Shown here: in pieces, positions 25,878 through 35,011 of the stretch
Numbering within the stretch: position 1 is the first letter of the stretch
Layout of the letters: each line of letters opens with the position of its first letter
Origin: Mogibacterium sp.
GTDB lineage: Bacteria; Bacillota; Clostridia; Peptostreptococcales; Anaerovoracaceae
Length of the DNA stretch: 64,000 nt
NCBI GenBank assembly: GCA_017433975.1
Contig: JAFRGD010000031.1
Span: forward strand, 168,419 to 232,418
Direction of reading: 5' to 3'
Notes under the pieces: generated by a model
What the model was told of the DNA's origin: nothing
What the model saw: only the letters and a program-made list of their open reading frames with translations
Databases searched by the model: none
Position numbers and translations under genes: made by a program

Positions 25878-27719
25878 CTATGTCTCCTGGCCGGCGAACT
25901 GCGTCATGTAGAGTTCGTAGTACACGCCGCCCTTCGCGAGCAGTTCTTCGTGCGTGCCGGTCTCCACGATGCTGCCCTGGTCCATGACGACGATGAGGTC
26001 CGCGTCCTGGATGGTGGACAGGCGGTGCGCGATGATCAGGCTGGTCCGGCCCTTCATGAGTTCGACCATCGCGTCCTGGATGTCGGTTTCGGTCTTGGTA
26101 TCGATGTTGGACGTCGCCTCGTCGAGGATGAGGATGTAAGGCTTGGACAGGAACGCCCGGCCGATGGCGACGAGCTGGCGCTCGCCCTGGGACAGGTTGT
26201 CGCCTTGGTCGAGCAGCATGGTCTGGTAACCCTCCGGAAGAGCCTGCACGATGCGGTCTACCTTGCTCGAGACAGCCGCGGAGAGGATCTCTTCGCGGGT
26301 CGCGTCGCGGTGCGCGTAGGTCAGGTTGTTCTCGATGGTATCGGTGAAGAGGACGGTGTCCTGCAAAACGATGCCGACGAGGTCGCGGAGGTCATGGCAG
26401 TCGATGTCTTTGATGTTGACGCCGTCCAGTGTGATCTCGCCGCTGTCGATGTCGTAGAAGCGCATCAGCAGGTTGACGACGGTCGTCTTGCCGGAGCCCG
26501 TCGAGCCGACGAGGGCGATTTTTTTGCCGGCTTCGATGTGGAGGTTGAAGTCGTTGATGACTTTCTTCTCCGGGACGTAGGAGAAGTCGACGTGCTTGAA
26601 CTCGATGACGCCCTTGGTGGTCTCCATGTGGACGTCGCCGCTCTTGTCCTCCGGCGGGGCGTCCTGGATCTCAAAGATGCGCTCGGCGCCGGCCATGGCG
26701 GTCTGGATCGAGCCGTAGAGCTGCGACAGTGCATTGACCGGCCGCGAGAACTGCTTGGAGTAGATGATGAATGCGGAGATGACGCCGACGGTGATGCTGC
26801 CGTTCAGAACGTAGTACGCGCCGAAGACCGCGACCACGACGAACGAGATGTTGCTCAGCATGTTCATGACCGGGCCCATCGCGCTCGAGATGATCTCGGC
26901 GGTGATGCCGGTCCTTGCGAGCTCGTCGGACGTCTGGTTGAAGTCCTCGATGACCGCATCCTGCAGGTTGTACGCGGTGACGGTCTTGAAGTTGTTGATT
27001 TTTTCCTCGACGATGCCGTTGATCTGCCCGAGGAGCTGCTGGCGCTTCACGTAGAACCGCCGGATGAACTTGGACAGGAACTGGGTGAACAGCACGGAGA
27101 AGACGATGACCGAGCACGAGAGCAGCGTCAGCCGCGGGCTGTACCAGAGCATCACGGCCACCGTTCCGATGAGGGTCAGGATGCCCGAGAAGAGGGACGT
27201 CAGCGACGACGAGATGACGTTGGAGATGTTTTCCGCGTCGTTGGTCATGCGGCTGATCAGGTCGCCGTGCGAGTGGTTGTCGATGTAGGCGACCGGCAGG
27301 TCGATCGTCGTGTTGAAGAGCTCCGCGCGCATCTGCTTGGTGATGCGGAGGCTCATGCCGGCGCCGATGTACTCCTGCAGGAGGCCGACGGCGCTGTTGA
27401 CGACGTAGCAGAGCAGCATCAGGATGAGGAGGCGCGGCAACGCTTCGAAGTTGTGCTGGGTGATGCTGTCGATGGCGCGTGAAAGGAGTCCCGGCGCGAT
27501 CAGGCCGAGGACGACACTCGCCGTCACGATGGCGAACATCAGAAGGACGCGGCCGCGCTCGTTCGCGAAGTAGGCGAGGAGCCGGCGGAGCGTGCCTTTG
27601 CTGTCCTTTGGCTTTTCGATCGGGGCGCCCATGTTGCGGCGGCCGCCGCCGCGGCCCATGCCCATGCCGATGCCCTGCATTTGGGTATTATTGCGGGAGG
27701 TGCTGGTCTGGGAACTCAT
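25878..27719 (-). CDS. ABC exporter half-transporter with complete catalytic site residues
   Basis: A 613-residue transmembrane-ATPase fusion with six helices (about 55-335) and a nucleotide-binding domain. Walker A GSTGSGKTT is near 405, Walker B ILILDEATSNID has the catalytic Glu, and the H-loop IIAHRLST has its His; the signature is the variant LSQGERQ. The N-terminal 40 residues are Gly/Arg/Met-rich. Its start overlaps the stop of the upstream half-transporter by four bases (ATGA). With that partner it matches heterodimeric multidrug exporters of the BmrCD/TM287-288 kind. Confidence 0.92.
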   Translation of the reverse strand: MSSQTSTSRNNTQMQGIGMGMGRGGGRRNMGAPIEKPKDSKGTLRRLLAYFANERGRVLLMFAIVTASVVLGLIAPGLLSRAIDSITQHNFEALPRLLILMLLCYVVNSAVGLLQEYIGAGMSLRITKQMRAELFNTTIDLPVAYIDNHSHGDLISRMTNDAENISNVISSSLTSLFSGILTLIGTVAVMLWYSPRLTLLSCSVIVFSVLFTQFLSKFIRRFYVKRQQLLGQINGIVEEKINNFKTVTAYNLQDAVIEDFNQTSDELARTGITAEIISSAMGPVMNMLSNISFVVVAVFGAYYVLNGSITVGVISAFIIYSKQFSRPVNALSQLYGSIQTAMAGAERIFEIQDAPPEDKSGDVHMETTKGVIEFKHVDFSYVPEKKVINDFNLHIEAGKKIALVGSTGSGKTTVVNLLMRFYDIDSGEITLDGVNIKDIDCHDLRDLVGIVLQDTVLFTDTIENNLTYAHRDATREEILSAAVSSKVDRIVQALPEGYQTMLLDQGDNLSQGERQLVAIGRAFLSKPYILILDEATSNIDTKTETDIQDAMVELMKGRTSLIIAHRLSTIQDADLIVVMDQGSIVETGTHEELLAKGGVYYELYMTQFAGQET

Positions 27720-29452
27720 GCCGCACCTCCTTTCTTCATCTGCGAGTCCGCAATCTCGCGGTATTCCTCGCAGGTCTGCATCAGTTCGTCGTGCGGTGCG
27801 CAGGCGATGATCGTACCGCCGGAGAGGACCGCGATCCGGTCCGCCCGCATGATCGTGGCGATGCGCTGTGCGATGACGACTTTGGTGATGCCGCGGTAGT
27901 GCGTGTTCAGCTCTTTGTAAAGCGCGGCCTCGGTCTTGAGGTCGAGCGCGCTCGTGGAATCGTCGAAGATCAGAATGCCGGAGCCTTTGAGCAGCGCCCG
28001 CGTGATGGCGACGCGCTGGCGCTGGCCGCCGGAGAGGCTCATGCCGCCCTCGGCGACCGCCGTGTTGAGGCCGTTCGGCTGCTCCTGGATGAAGCCCCAG
28101 CTCTGGGCGGCGCGGGCAGCGGCTTCGATCTCCGCGTCGGTCGCGTCCGGTGCGCCGAGCGTGACGTTGTCGCGGATCGTGGTGCTGAAGAGTTCGTTCT
28201 TTTGCGTGACGAAGGCGATCTTGTCGCGGAGCGCTTTGAGGTCGTAGTCCCGCACGTCGATCCCGTCGACCAGCACCTGTCCGCTCGTCACGTCGTAGTA
28301 CCGCGCGATCAGGTTGACAATGGAGGTCTTGCCGGAGCCGGTCGCACCGATGATGGCGAGGGTCTCGCCCGGGGCGACGGTGAGGTTGATGTCGTGCAGC
28401 ATCTCCTGCTGGACGCCGGTCGGGTAGCGGAAGTGGACGTCGCGGAACTCGATGGCCGCTGGAGTGGACTTGTCGGTGACCTGGTCGCCGCCGACGATGA
28501 CCGGATCGGTGTCGAGAATCTCGTTCAGACGCTTGACGCTGGCCATGCCGCGGGACAGGGTCTGGAAGATCATGGCGAGCATCATCATGCCGCTCAGAAT
28601 CTGCGAAATGTAAGTGACGGCGGCCATGACTTCGCCTGGCTGCATCGCGCCGGCCTTGACCTGGAAGCCGCCGATGTAGATGATCGCGACGGTCGCGAGG
28701 TTCAGGATGATGTTCATGACCGGGCGGAGAAACGCCAGCGTCATGAGGATCTTGAACTGCATGTCCGCGAGGTCGGTGTTCGCCTTATTGAAGCGCTCGC
28801 CTTCGCGCTTCTCCTGGATGAAGGCCTTGATGACGCGGACGCCCTTGATGTCCTCCTGGACGACCGTGTTCATCGCGTCGATGCGCGCCTGCTGCTCGCT
28901 GAACATCGGGTTCACCCGGCGCAGGATGAGGATGATGTCCAGAAGCACCAGCGGGAACGCGCAGGCGACGACGGCCAGGAAGTGCACGTTGAGCGACATC
29001 AGCGTGAACGTGCCGACGAACATGAACATCAGGCAGCGGATGAAGCCGCGGACCATTTGGGAGACCAGCCGCTCGACCTGCGACACGTCGTTGGTGACGC
29101 GGGTGATGAGGGAGCCGGTCGTGAAAGAGTCGGTCTGCTGGAACGACAGGTGCATGATTTTGTCGAAGCAGAGCTTGCGGATGCGGTTGCCGAAGCCCTG
29201 GCTGCAGATGTTGGACGTCGCTCCGGACAGCATGCCGCAGAGTCCGCCCAACAAAACAACGAGGACCATTTTGATCCCCGTTGTCTTAATCAGTGCGATG
29301 TCAGGTGTTCCATTGTTGCCAAGACCGAGGATACCGCTGTCGACGATCTCCGCCATCAGTTTCGGCTGGAGCATGTCGACGTAGACTTCGGCGATCATAA
29401 AGGCCGCCGCAAGTACTGCGAATATCCAGTATTTCTTCATGTACTTGAACAA
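27716..29452 (-). CDS. ABC exporter half-transporter with degenerate ATPase site
   Basis: A 578-residue transmembrane-ATPase fusion. Walker A GATGSGKTS is near 366 and the signature LSGGQRQR is canonical, but Walker B reads LIFDDSTSALD (Asp for the catalytic Glu) and the H-loop reads VIAQRIATI (Gln for His). Loss of both catalytic residues in one subunit, with a variant signature in the other, is the asymmetry of heterodimeric exporters. I chose the TTG start at 29452 because AGAGG lies about eight bases before it; ATG 29440 is an alternative. Confidence 0.9.
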   Translation of the reverse strand: MFKYMKKYWIFAVLAAAFMIAEVYVDMLQPKLMAEIVDSGILGLGNNGTPDIALIKTTGIKMVLVVLLGGLCGMLSGATSNICSQGFGNRIRKLCFDKIMHLSFQQTDSFTTGSLITRVTNDVSQVERLVSQMVRGFIRCLMFMFVGTFTLMSLNVHFLAVVACAFPLVLLDIILILRRVNPMFSEQQARIDAMNTVVQEDIKGVRVIKAFIQEKREGERFNKANTDLADMQFKILMTLAFLRPVMNIILNLATVAIIYIGGFQVKAGAMQPGEVMAAVTYISQILSGMMMLAMIFQTLSRGMASVKRLNEILDTDPVIVGGDQVTDKSTPAAIEFRDVHFRYPTGVQQEMLHDINLTVAPGETLAIIGATGSGKTSIVNLIARYYDVTSGQVLVDGIDVRDYDLKALRDKIAFVTQKNELFSTTIRDNVTLGAPDATDAEIEAAARAAQSWGFIQEQPNGLNTAVAEGGMSLSGGQRQRVAITRALLKGSGILIFDDSTSALDLKTEAALYKELNTHYRGITKVVIAQRIATIMRADRIAVLSGGTIIACAPHDELMQTCEEYREIADSQMKKGGAA

Positions 29453-29492
29453 TGTGGTACCTCTTATTTATTTCTCCTTGAGAAGCGGGAGA

Positions 29493-30776
29493 CTATTCGC
29501 CGTCGGTCGTCTCCTCTGTGGTCTCTTCGCCTTCGGACGGTTCTTCCTCCGGTTCGGACATCGGCGTGATGGTGAGCTTTCCGCCGTTGTTTGCGCTGAT
29601 GAGACCGATCCAGGACTTGCCAGGGTTGAGGTTGAGCGGTACTTCGATGAACTCCGGAATCGGTTCCGGTTCCTCGACCTCTTCGCCTTCTTCGCGCTCA
29701 GCCGTCTCGGCAGGCTCGGCTTCCTCGGTCGCTTCGGCTTCTTCGCCTTCCTCTGGTGGAACGTAATCCGGATTTGGCTCGAGCGTGTAGAACGTCAGGT
29801 TGTAGGTGTCCATGTCGGCCTTCCACAGGAAGTCTTTGACCGTACCCTGGCTGAAGATCTTGCCGGTGCCGCCCTGCGCGTATAAGTAGTTGCAGTAGGT
29901 CGTCTTGGTGTTGGTGATGTACTCGGTCTGGCACTCGAGGACGATGACGTTGTCACGGGCGACGTCGCATTCGAAGTGGTCGGTGTGATACTTGTGATCC
30001 TCTTCGTTATACTCCCATCCGAGGGACATCCAGCCTTCGGCGGAGTCGGAGAAGTCCACCCAGACGTACTGGCAGGTCTCCTCGCTCAGCGGCTGAGCGG
30101 TCTCGTTGAAGGAGAACTCCGAACGGATGTCGCGCTCGGTCCGGAAGTGCATGTCCTTGATCGCGTCGTCGACGAGGTCACCGTAGATGATGCCGGTGTG
30201 CTCGACGTTGACGATGTACGGCCGGTCCGCCCTGTCGTAGAGCGGGACGTTGTTGTCGTACCACATCCGGTCGATGTGATCCATCTCGAGGTTGTTGAAC
30301 CACCGGTCCGCGCCGACATAATCGCCGCCGGAGTGGCTGTAGCCCCAGTGGATGAAGATGTTGTCAAAGAAGTTTGCGAAGCGGATGAACGGCGGACGGG
30401 CGCTGCGGATCGGTCCGACGATCTCAGGGAGCTTGGTATAGTCCGCGTACAGCCAGAGCGTACGGGTGATGCCGCCCTCGACCTCGCCGTGGACGATGAT
30501 GTCCGGCGAGTAGTTCGCGTCATCGATGCCCCATTGCGGTCTCGCGTCCGGGTGGTTCTCGACGACGATCGCGACCGGCCTGGTATAATAGGTCTGCTCG
30601 GAATAGTTGGTGTCGCCGGTGTACGGATTCATGATCTTGATCGGTTCCGGCTCCGGTTCCGGTTCCGGCTCCGGCTCGACGGTCTCGCTGCAGGCAGCGA
30701 GTGCGGAAACGATCATCATTAGAACCATCATGATCGAAGCGAGCTTCAGAATGCGTTTGCGTAATGATTCACTCAT
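29493..30776 (-). CDS. DUF3048 (YerB-like) lipoprotein
   Basis: A 427-residue lipoprotein. The signal peptide ends LAAC (Cys29), followed by an (EP)6 linker. The two DUF3048 halves follow, with RPVAIVVENHPDARPQWGI (about 67-85), GPIRSARPPFIRFA and FIHWGYSHSG marking the first. Near the C-terminus are a Glu-rich low-complexity insert (about 350-380) and an acidic tail. DUF3048 proteins are cell-surface lipoproteins of unknown function (B. subtilis YerB). It stands just downstream of its own promoter and ahead of the exporter genes on the same strand. Confidence 0.9.
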   Translation of the reverse strand: MSESLRKRILKLASIMMVLMMIVSALAACSETVEPEPEPEPEPEPIKIMNPYTGDTNYSEQTYYTRPVAIVVENHPDARPQWGIDDANYSPDIIVHGEVEGGITRTLWLYADYTKLPEIVGPIRSARPPFIRFANFFDNIFIHWGYSHSGGDYVGADRWFNNLEMDHIDRMWYDNNVPLYDRADRPYIVNVEHTGIIYGDLVDDAIKDMHFRTERDIRSEFSFNETAQPLSEETCQYVWVDFSDSAEGWMSLGWEYNEEDHKYHTDHFECDVARDNVIVLECQTEYITNTKTTYCNYLYAQGGTGKIFSQGTVKDFLWKADMDTYNLTFYTLEPNPDYVPPEEGEEAEATEEAEPAETAEREEGEEVEEPEPIPEFIEVPLNLNPGKSWIGLISANNGGKLTITPMSEPEEEPSEGEETTEETTDGE

Positions 30777-30863
30777 GGTTTTAACATCCGGGCCGGGGTG
30801 TGATGCAGCAACCGGTCCGTAACTCCTTTCGTCAAACTCAAAAAGTTTACAATAATATACATA

Positions 30864-30892
30864 ATGATACTAAAAATGATGCAATATTTCAA
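30864..30892 (-). promoter_or_regulatory. Promoter of the DUF3048 gene
   Basis: On the minus strand TTGAAA (30892-30887) and TATCAT (30869-30864) are 17 bp apart, about 90 bp upstream of the start. Confidence 0.65.
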
Positions 30893-30951
30893 GAAATAGT
30901 TATGTACAAACGCAGGTTTTTGTGAGATACTATTAACGTTCTATCAACACT

Positions 30952-30963
30952 TTAGCATGCTAA
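30952..30963. promoter_or_regulatory. 12-bp palindrome upstream of the EIIC-like gene
   Basis: TTAGCATGCTAA is a perfect palindrome, followed by GTGATA twice (30965 and 30973 regions). It lies 48 bp before the ATG and is a candidate operator. TAGCAT also occurs in the repeats upstream of 33743. Confidence 0.4.
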
Positions 30964-31010
30964 CGTGATAGCGTGATAATAACAATCAAAAGAAAAAAGG
31001 AGCAAGGACT

Positions 31011-32576
31011 ATGGGAAAGAAACTGGCGGTCATCGGCAGCAGCGGCGGCAACCTGTATAATCAGGGCGGCGCGGACCCGGCTGCGATGATGAAGGAAGTA
31101 TTCACGCAGGCGGACTCTGCGGGAATCGAAGTCGCGTTCGTACAATTCGTCTGTGCGTCGCAGAGCATGGACAGCGTCAAGCAGGACGCGCCGGCGCGCC
31201 TCTGGAAGCTCGCGGGCAGGAACGTCGTGGCGGGAAGCGAAGAGCGGCCGCTCGCGGAGATCAACGAACTCGCGCGGGAAGAGGACGTTGTGCTCGCAGA
31301 GATGATCAAGAACGGTGAAATCGACGGAATCATGCTGCTCAGCTGTGATCCGAAGGACACGAACAGCAAGGCGCTCGCGGCGGCCGCGGAGGCGCAGATT
31401 CCGGTAGCGGGCACCGGCGGCTCGTCCATGGCGGACACCCAGGCGCTCGGCTGCAAGGTCATCGCCGCGTCCGGCACGACCGGCACGACAAACCGGACCC
31501 GCGCGGTCAGTGCGATTGCGGCCTTCTCCAAAGAATGGGGCATCAAATACCATCCGGTCATCGGCTCCTCCGGCGCGGCAGCGGCGCAGGCCGAAGGCAG
31601 CGTCTTCAAGCGGATCAAATTCCGCGGTATCATGATGTCATCCATGCCGGCGTTCATCGCGATGGCGCTCGCCCTCGCGCTCAGCAAACTGCCTGGCCTG
31701 GGCGGACTCGCCGAAGTCTTTGACGCGCTCGTCGGCATCATCCCGGTCGTCGTCGCGGCCATCGCGGCCAAACAGATCTCCGGAATGGAAGAAGTCGGTA
31801 TCGTCGCCGGTATCGTTTCCGGCTACATGGCGCTGGACGGCGGCCTGATCGGCGGCATCGTCGTCGGTATTCTCGCCGGTATTCTTGTTTACTATATCAG
31901 CCAGTTCTGCTTCACGCACAAAGTCCCGGGCACCACGACCAACATCGCTGCTGGCGGCCTCGGCGGCCTCGTGGCCGGTCTGATCGGCAAATACGCCATC
32001 GCACCGATCGCGCTCGCCGTCGGCAACTGGATCAAGACCGTCCTCGACTGGGCAATCAACTACAATACAGTACTCGCCGGCGTCATCGCGGGCTTCGCAA
32101 TCTGGTTCGCCATCATGGGCGGCGTCTACCACGCGGCGATCCTGCCGATCATCCTGCTCGAGATGGAGACGCAGGGCTTCAGCTTCCTCGGTGCCGTCGA
32201 CCTCTGCGGACTGGTCATGGTCTGCGCCGGCGTGCAACTCGCCAACATCATCAAGCCGAGAAACCGCGGCGACCGCGCGGCCTGCATCCCGAACCTCTTC
32301 GTCAACCTCGCCTTCGGCACGTTCGTCGAGGCGGCGTACCCGTACATGTTCGGCAGCAAGAAAGTCTTCGGCGGCGTCATCGCGGCGTCGACCATCGCGG
32401 GCCTCTTCGTCGGACTGTTCAACGTCAAGTGCACCGCTTACGTCCCGTGCTTCGTCGCACCGTTCGTCTCGAACGACAAAGTCGTTGCGACCATCATCGC
32501 CATGGTCGTCTCCGTCGCGGCGGGCTGCATCTTCACACTGCTCGCGAACATCGCGGACGCGAAGAAGGAAGCATGA
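31011..32576 (+). CDS. PTS EIIC-like membrane transporter with N-terminal soluble domain of unknown type
   Basis: A 521-residue protein. Residues 1 to about 195 form a soluble, Gly/Ser-rich domain opening KLAVIGSSGGNLYNQGG and containing GIMLLSCDPKDTN and PVAGTGGSSMADTQ, Rossmann-like in look. Residues 200-515 hold about nine hydrophobic helices resembling the fructose-type PTS EIIC, including MGGVYHAAILPIILLEMETQG and GTFVEAAYPYMFG. No EIIA, EIIB or phosphorylatable Cys/His domain is fused or adjacent. SD AAGGAG. It may be a transporter recruited to a non-PTS mode or one sharing EII parts encoded elsewhere. Substrate unknown; context suggests a methylated or otherwise decorated compound handled by the downstream genes. 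Confidence 0.65.
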   Translation: MGKKLAVIGSSGGNLYNQGGADPAAMMKEVFTQADSAGIEVAFVQFVCASQSMDSVKQDAPARLWKLAGRNVVAGSEERPLAEINELAREEDVVLAEMIKNGEIDGIMLLSCDPKDTNSKALAAAAEAQIPVAGTGGSSMADTQALGCKVIAASGTTGTTNRTRAVSAIAAFSKEWGIKYHPVIGSSGAAAAQAEGSVFKRIKFRGIMMSSMPAFIAMALALALSKLPGLGGLAEVFDALVGIIPVVVAAIAAKQISGMEEVGIVAGIVSGYMALDGGLIGGIVVGILAGILVYYISQFCFTHKVPGTTTNIAAGGLGGLVAGLIGKYAIAPIALAVGNWIKTVLDWAINYNTVLAGVIAGFAIWFAIMGGVYHAAILPIILLEMETQGFSFLGAVDLCGLVMVCAGVQLANIIKPRNRGDRAACIPNLFVNLAFGTFVEAAYPYMFGSKKVFGGVIAASTIAGLFVGLFNVKCTAYVPCFVAPFVSNDKVVATIIAMVVSVAAGCIFTLLANIADAKKEA

Positions 32577-32641
32577 CCTGCCTGTGACTTCAGCGGATTC
32601 TCTTGCTGCAGATATCACAGAAAAGTACAACAAAAACAAAA

Positions 32642-32676
32642 GACGGGACGGTTCACAGGTGACCGCCCCGTTTTCA
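32642..32676 (+). terminator. Terminator after the EIIC-like gene
   Basis: ACGGGACGGT...GACCGCCCCGT forms a hairpin with an internal mismatch followed by TTTTC. It also separates the convergent TetR gene. Confidence 0.65.
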
Positions 32677-32713
32677 TTATATGGAATCGCGTAAAAATTA
32701 CTACAACAATCCG

Positions 32714-33352
32714 TTATTTGCTCTTGTCTTTGGAATCCTTTGTTTTCATGTATATCTTATCGAGACGCTTGAGATATTGCTGTCGTCCCATATACTCCGG
32801 CGAGTAGATCATTCCATTTTTAATCCAAAAGATGACTCTGCCGATCGTATCCCAGACGTAAGACCAAAGCCAGAGCTCCGCGTTGACGTTTTCGGTTTCA
32901 AAGCCCTTTAACTCGAACGATTCTTCCACATTCAGCCTTCCCAGGACATTATTGATAAAAGCAAAGATATACTGTTCCGGTAGAAGTATCAGGACGGAGT
33001 AGAAATCCTTATTGGAGTAAACCAGTTCATAGGGAGCCCGAAAGAACAACTCGTGCACATTTCCGGGATAAGTTATAGGCTCACCGATGTTGGAAATCGA
33101 GCGGTTACCGTATTCGATCAGCACGTTATAAAACTGTTCTGCATGCCGATTGATCAGGCAGTCGAGACAATCCCGAATATCCATGTAATTGTTGTAGAAT
33201 GCTGTCCTGCTATAGCCGGCTTCGCTAATCAGTGACGTAACAGTGATGCTCTCAAGTGGCTGTGTTTTCAGCAGACGAATCAACGCGTTTTCAATGGCGT
33301 TTCTGCTCCGAAGACTTCTTTTGTCAGTCGGACGAGAAGGATAATCCACCAT
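32714..33352 (-). CDS. TetR-family transcriptional regulator
   Basis: A 212-residue regulator. The N-terminal helix-turn-helix is visible as ESITVTSLISEAGYSRTAFYNNY at about 34-56 (typical core: SLISEAGYSRTAFYNNY). The C-terminal domain is aromatic-rich and probably binds a small ligand. ATG 33352 has AGAGAGGTG upstream on the minus strand; the frame is open further upstream but without a ribosome site. It is convergent with the EIIC-like gene and divergent from the 33743 operon, the usual placement of a local regulator. Confidence 0.85.
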   Translation of the reverse strand: MVDYPSRPTDKRSLRSRNAIENALIRLLKTQPLESITVTSLISEAGYSRTAFYNNYMDIRDCLDCLINRHAEQFYNVLIEYGNRSISNIGEPITYPGNVHELFFRAPYELVYSNKDFYSVLILLPEQYIFAFINNVLGRLNVEESFELKGFETENVNAELWLWSYVWDTIGRVIFWIKNGMIYSPEYMGRQQYLKRLDKIYMKTKDSKDKSK

Positions 33353-33742
33353 GGCGCACCTCTCTTTGCTCGCATGCTCTCGCGATGAATACCGAAAAAG
33401 TGAACAAATAACAAGGATTTGTTTTTTACTTGGTATAAATTTTAACACAATTTGAAAAGGTCAGCAAGAGCGGGGAAAGTGCAGCGCTGTCTGGAAAAGG
33501 GAGCGCGGTTATTGAAGTACATTTTTTGGAAAAGTGTATCTTATTAGTGGATTCGATAATAAAAAAGGGACGATTGTAACCTAGCATAAATAGAGTCAAG
33601 TATTGTAAATTGTTTTCACGCTGCGGATGTAATAGCATAAATTCAACAGAAGTATTGTGAGTGATAGCTTCCATTCTTTCAATATTTATGGATTGGTTAT
33701 CGCTGAACCGTGAAGGATGCTTATAGAAAGGGGTAATAAAGA
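33353..33742. promoter_or_regulatory. Divergent AT-rich regulatory region with a 51-bp-period direct repeat
   Basis: No gene is seen. TAGCATAAAT (33582-33591) recurs at 33633-33642, and AAGTATTGT (33598-33606) recurs at 33650-33658, making two related 25-bp boxes about five helical turns apart. An imperfect palindrome AAGTACATTTTTTGGAAAAG (33515 on, completed by TGTATCTT) lies upstream. These are candidate operators for the divergent TetR protein. SD AAAGGGG precedes the 33743 gene. Confidence 0.45.
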
Positions 33743-34996
33743 ATGAGTATCGACAGAGTTGACCTCCGTATGCCTGACAATATCGGCGAAGGCGTACTGA
33801 AGAACCATGCTGCGATCAAGACGCCGTGGGAGAAGCTGATTTCCTATTATGACGCTTACGAATACGGTTGCCGTCACATGGCCGGAATCGCCGCGACATT
33901 TTTCGAAACGATCCGCATCTTTCTGCCGGATTACGCGGAGCGTATGGAAGAACTGTGCAAAACCAACAAAATGATGATGAAGATGGGCTTCAACGGAGGC
34001 TTTGAAGGAGGGTTTGCGGCGGTTCACGCAAGAAACAACAATATCCATCCGTTCATGGAGGGCGGCTTCATCTCGTCGCTGTACGGCGACTCCGGAGACG
34101 AACGGCTGCTGATGAACGGCCGCGTTAACGACTTCGGCACCTACCGTGCAGAGAAAGAGCTCGATACCTGCCCATGGGATATTCTCGGCTCTGAAATCTG
34201 CCGCATTTCACCGTGCGGACAGCAGGGAATCGGCGAGTGCTATGCAGGTCCGAAAGTTGAATTCAACATGCCTGAGGCGAGAGGCTGCGGCGACCCGCAG
34301 TGCCGCCTGATCTGCGAGAACCGCGAGAAATATCCGATGCCGGAGCGCGAGATCATTTGGGAGACGTTCGGCCCGCTTGCTACGATGGACCAGATCAAGG
34401 TCACTCCAGAGGAGAAAAGATACGGGAAACATGAATCCCAGTATTTCCGCAAGGCGACGAACTTCATGTGCAGAAACGGTCTGAGCGCCGAGTTCAATCA
34501 CATGGTCGGATGGGAGGGCGGCCCGTACTCCAACTTTGCCGCAGACTATGTCACCTATACTTATCAGATGATGATGCGCGACGGCAAGCTCACGCAGGAA
34601 GAGATCGACAACGTGATCGAGTGTGTCTTCGAGGCATGCGGCAAGATGATGTTCCTCGACTGCTACGCGGTCAAGGGGCTCCGCGATTACCTCGGCGTTC
34701 CGAACGACATCGCCGACGGCCGCGTGCTCGGTGCTTACATCGAGCTGCTGCTCCAGATTGCCCGTACAGAGTACAAAATCATCGCGTTCAACAAGGACGA
34801 AGTGATCTACGATATCGACCGCGTCCGCTTCATGAGACGGTCGCCGATGCTGATCAAGGCGTACAACGCGCTCTTCTACGGCATGTGCAAGACGCTCGTC
34901 AGCCCGGAGTGGTTCTGCTGGGAAGAGACCGAAGGCGTCGAGGAAGGCAGATGGCGCATCAAGATTGCCCGCAAGATTGATAAGTACTGCAGATGA
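33743..34996 (+). CDS. Cysteine-rich protein of unknown function, partner of a GcvT-fold protein
   Basis: A 417-residue soluble protein I do not recognise. Seven cysteines cluster within 49 residues: C143, C153, C158, C166, C182, C187 and C191, with the segments CPWDILGSEIC and GCGDPQCRLIC. A GDPxC motif of this kind is reminiscent of V4R-type small-molecule or metal-binding domains; this is a weak resemblance. The cluster could bind zinc or iron-sulfur. The C-terminal 200 residues are helical and charged. The next gene begins about 15 bp later on the same strand with strong SD, so the two probably work together, perhaps in demethylation of an unknown substrate. Confidence 0.7.
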   Translation: MSIDRVDLRMPDNIGEGVLKNHAAIKTPWEKLISYYDAYEYGCRHMAGIAATFFETIRIFLPDYAERMEELCKTNKMMMKMGFNGGFEGGFAAVHARNNNIHPFMEGGFISSLYGDSGDERLLMNGRVNDFGTYRAEKELDTCPWDILGSEICRISPCGQQGIGECYAGPKVEFNMPEARGCGDPQCRLICENREKYPMPEREIIWETFGPLATMDQIKVTPEEKRYGKHESQYFRKATNFMCRNGLSAEFNHMVGWEGGPYSNFAADYVTYTYQMMMRDGKLTQEEIDNVIECVFEACGKMMFLDCYAVKGLRDYLGVPNDIADGRVLGAYIELLLQIARTEYKIIAFNKDEVIYDIDRVRFMRRSPMLIKAYNALFYGMCKTLVSPEWFCWEETEGVEEGRWRIKIARKIDKYCR

Positions 34997-35011
34997 TTTG
35001 GGAGGTGCATG

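Noticed and set aside
25824..27482. A 552-codon plus-strand frame opposite the ABC exporter
   Set aside because: Asp/Val/Arg-rich shadow frame; the minus strand carries Walker motifs and membrane helices.
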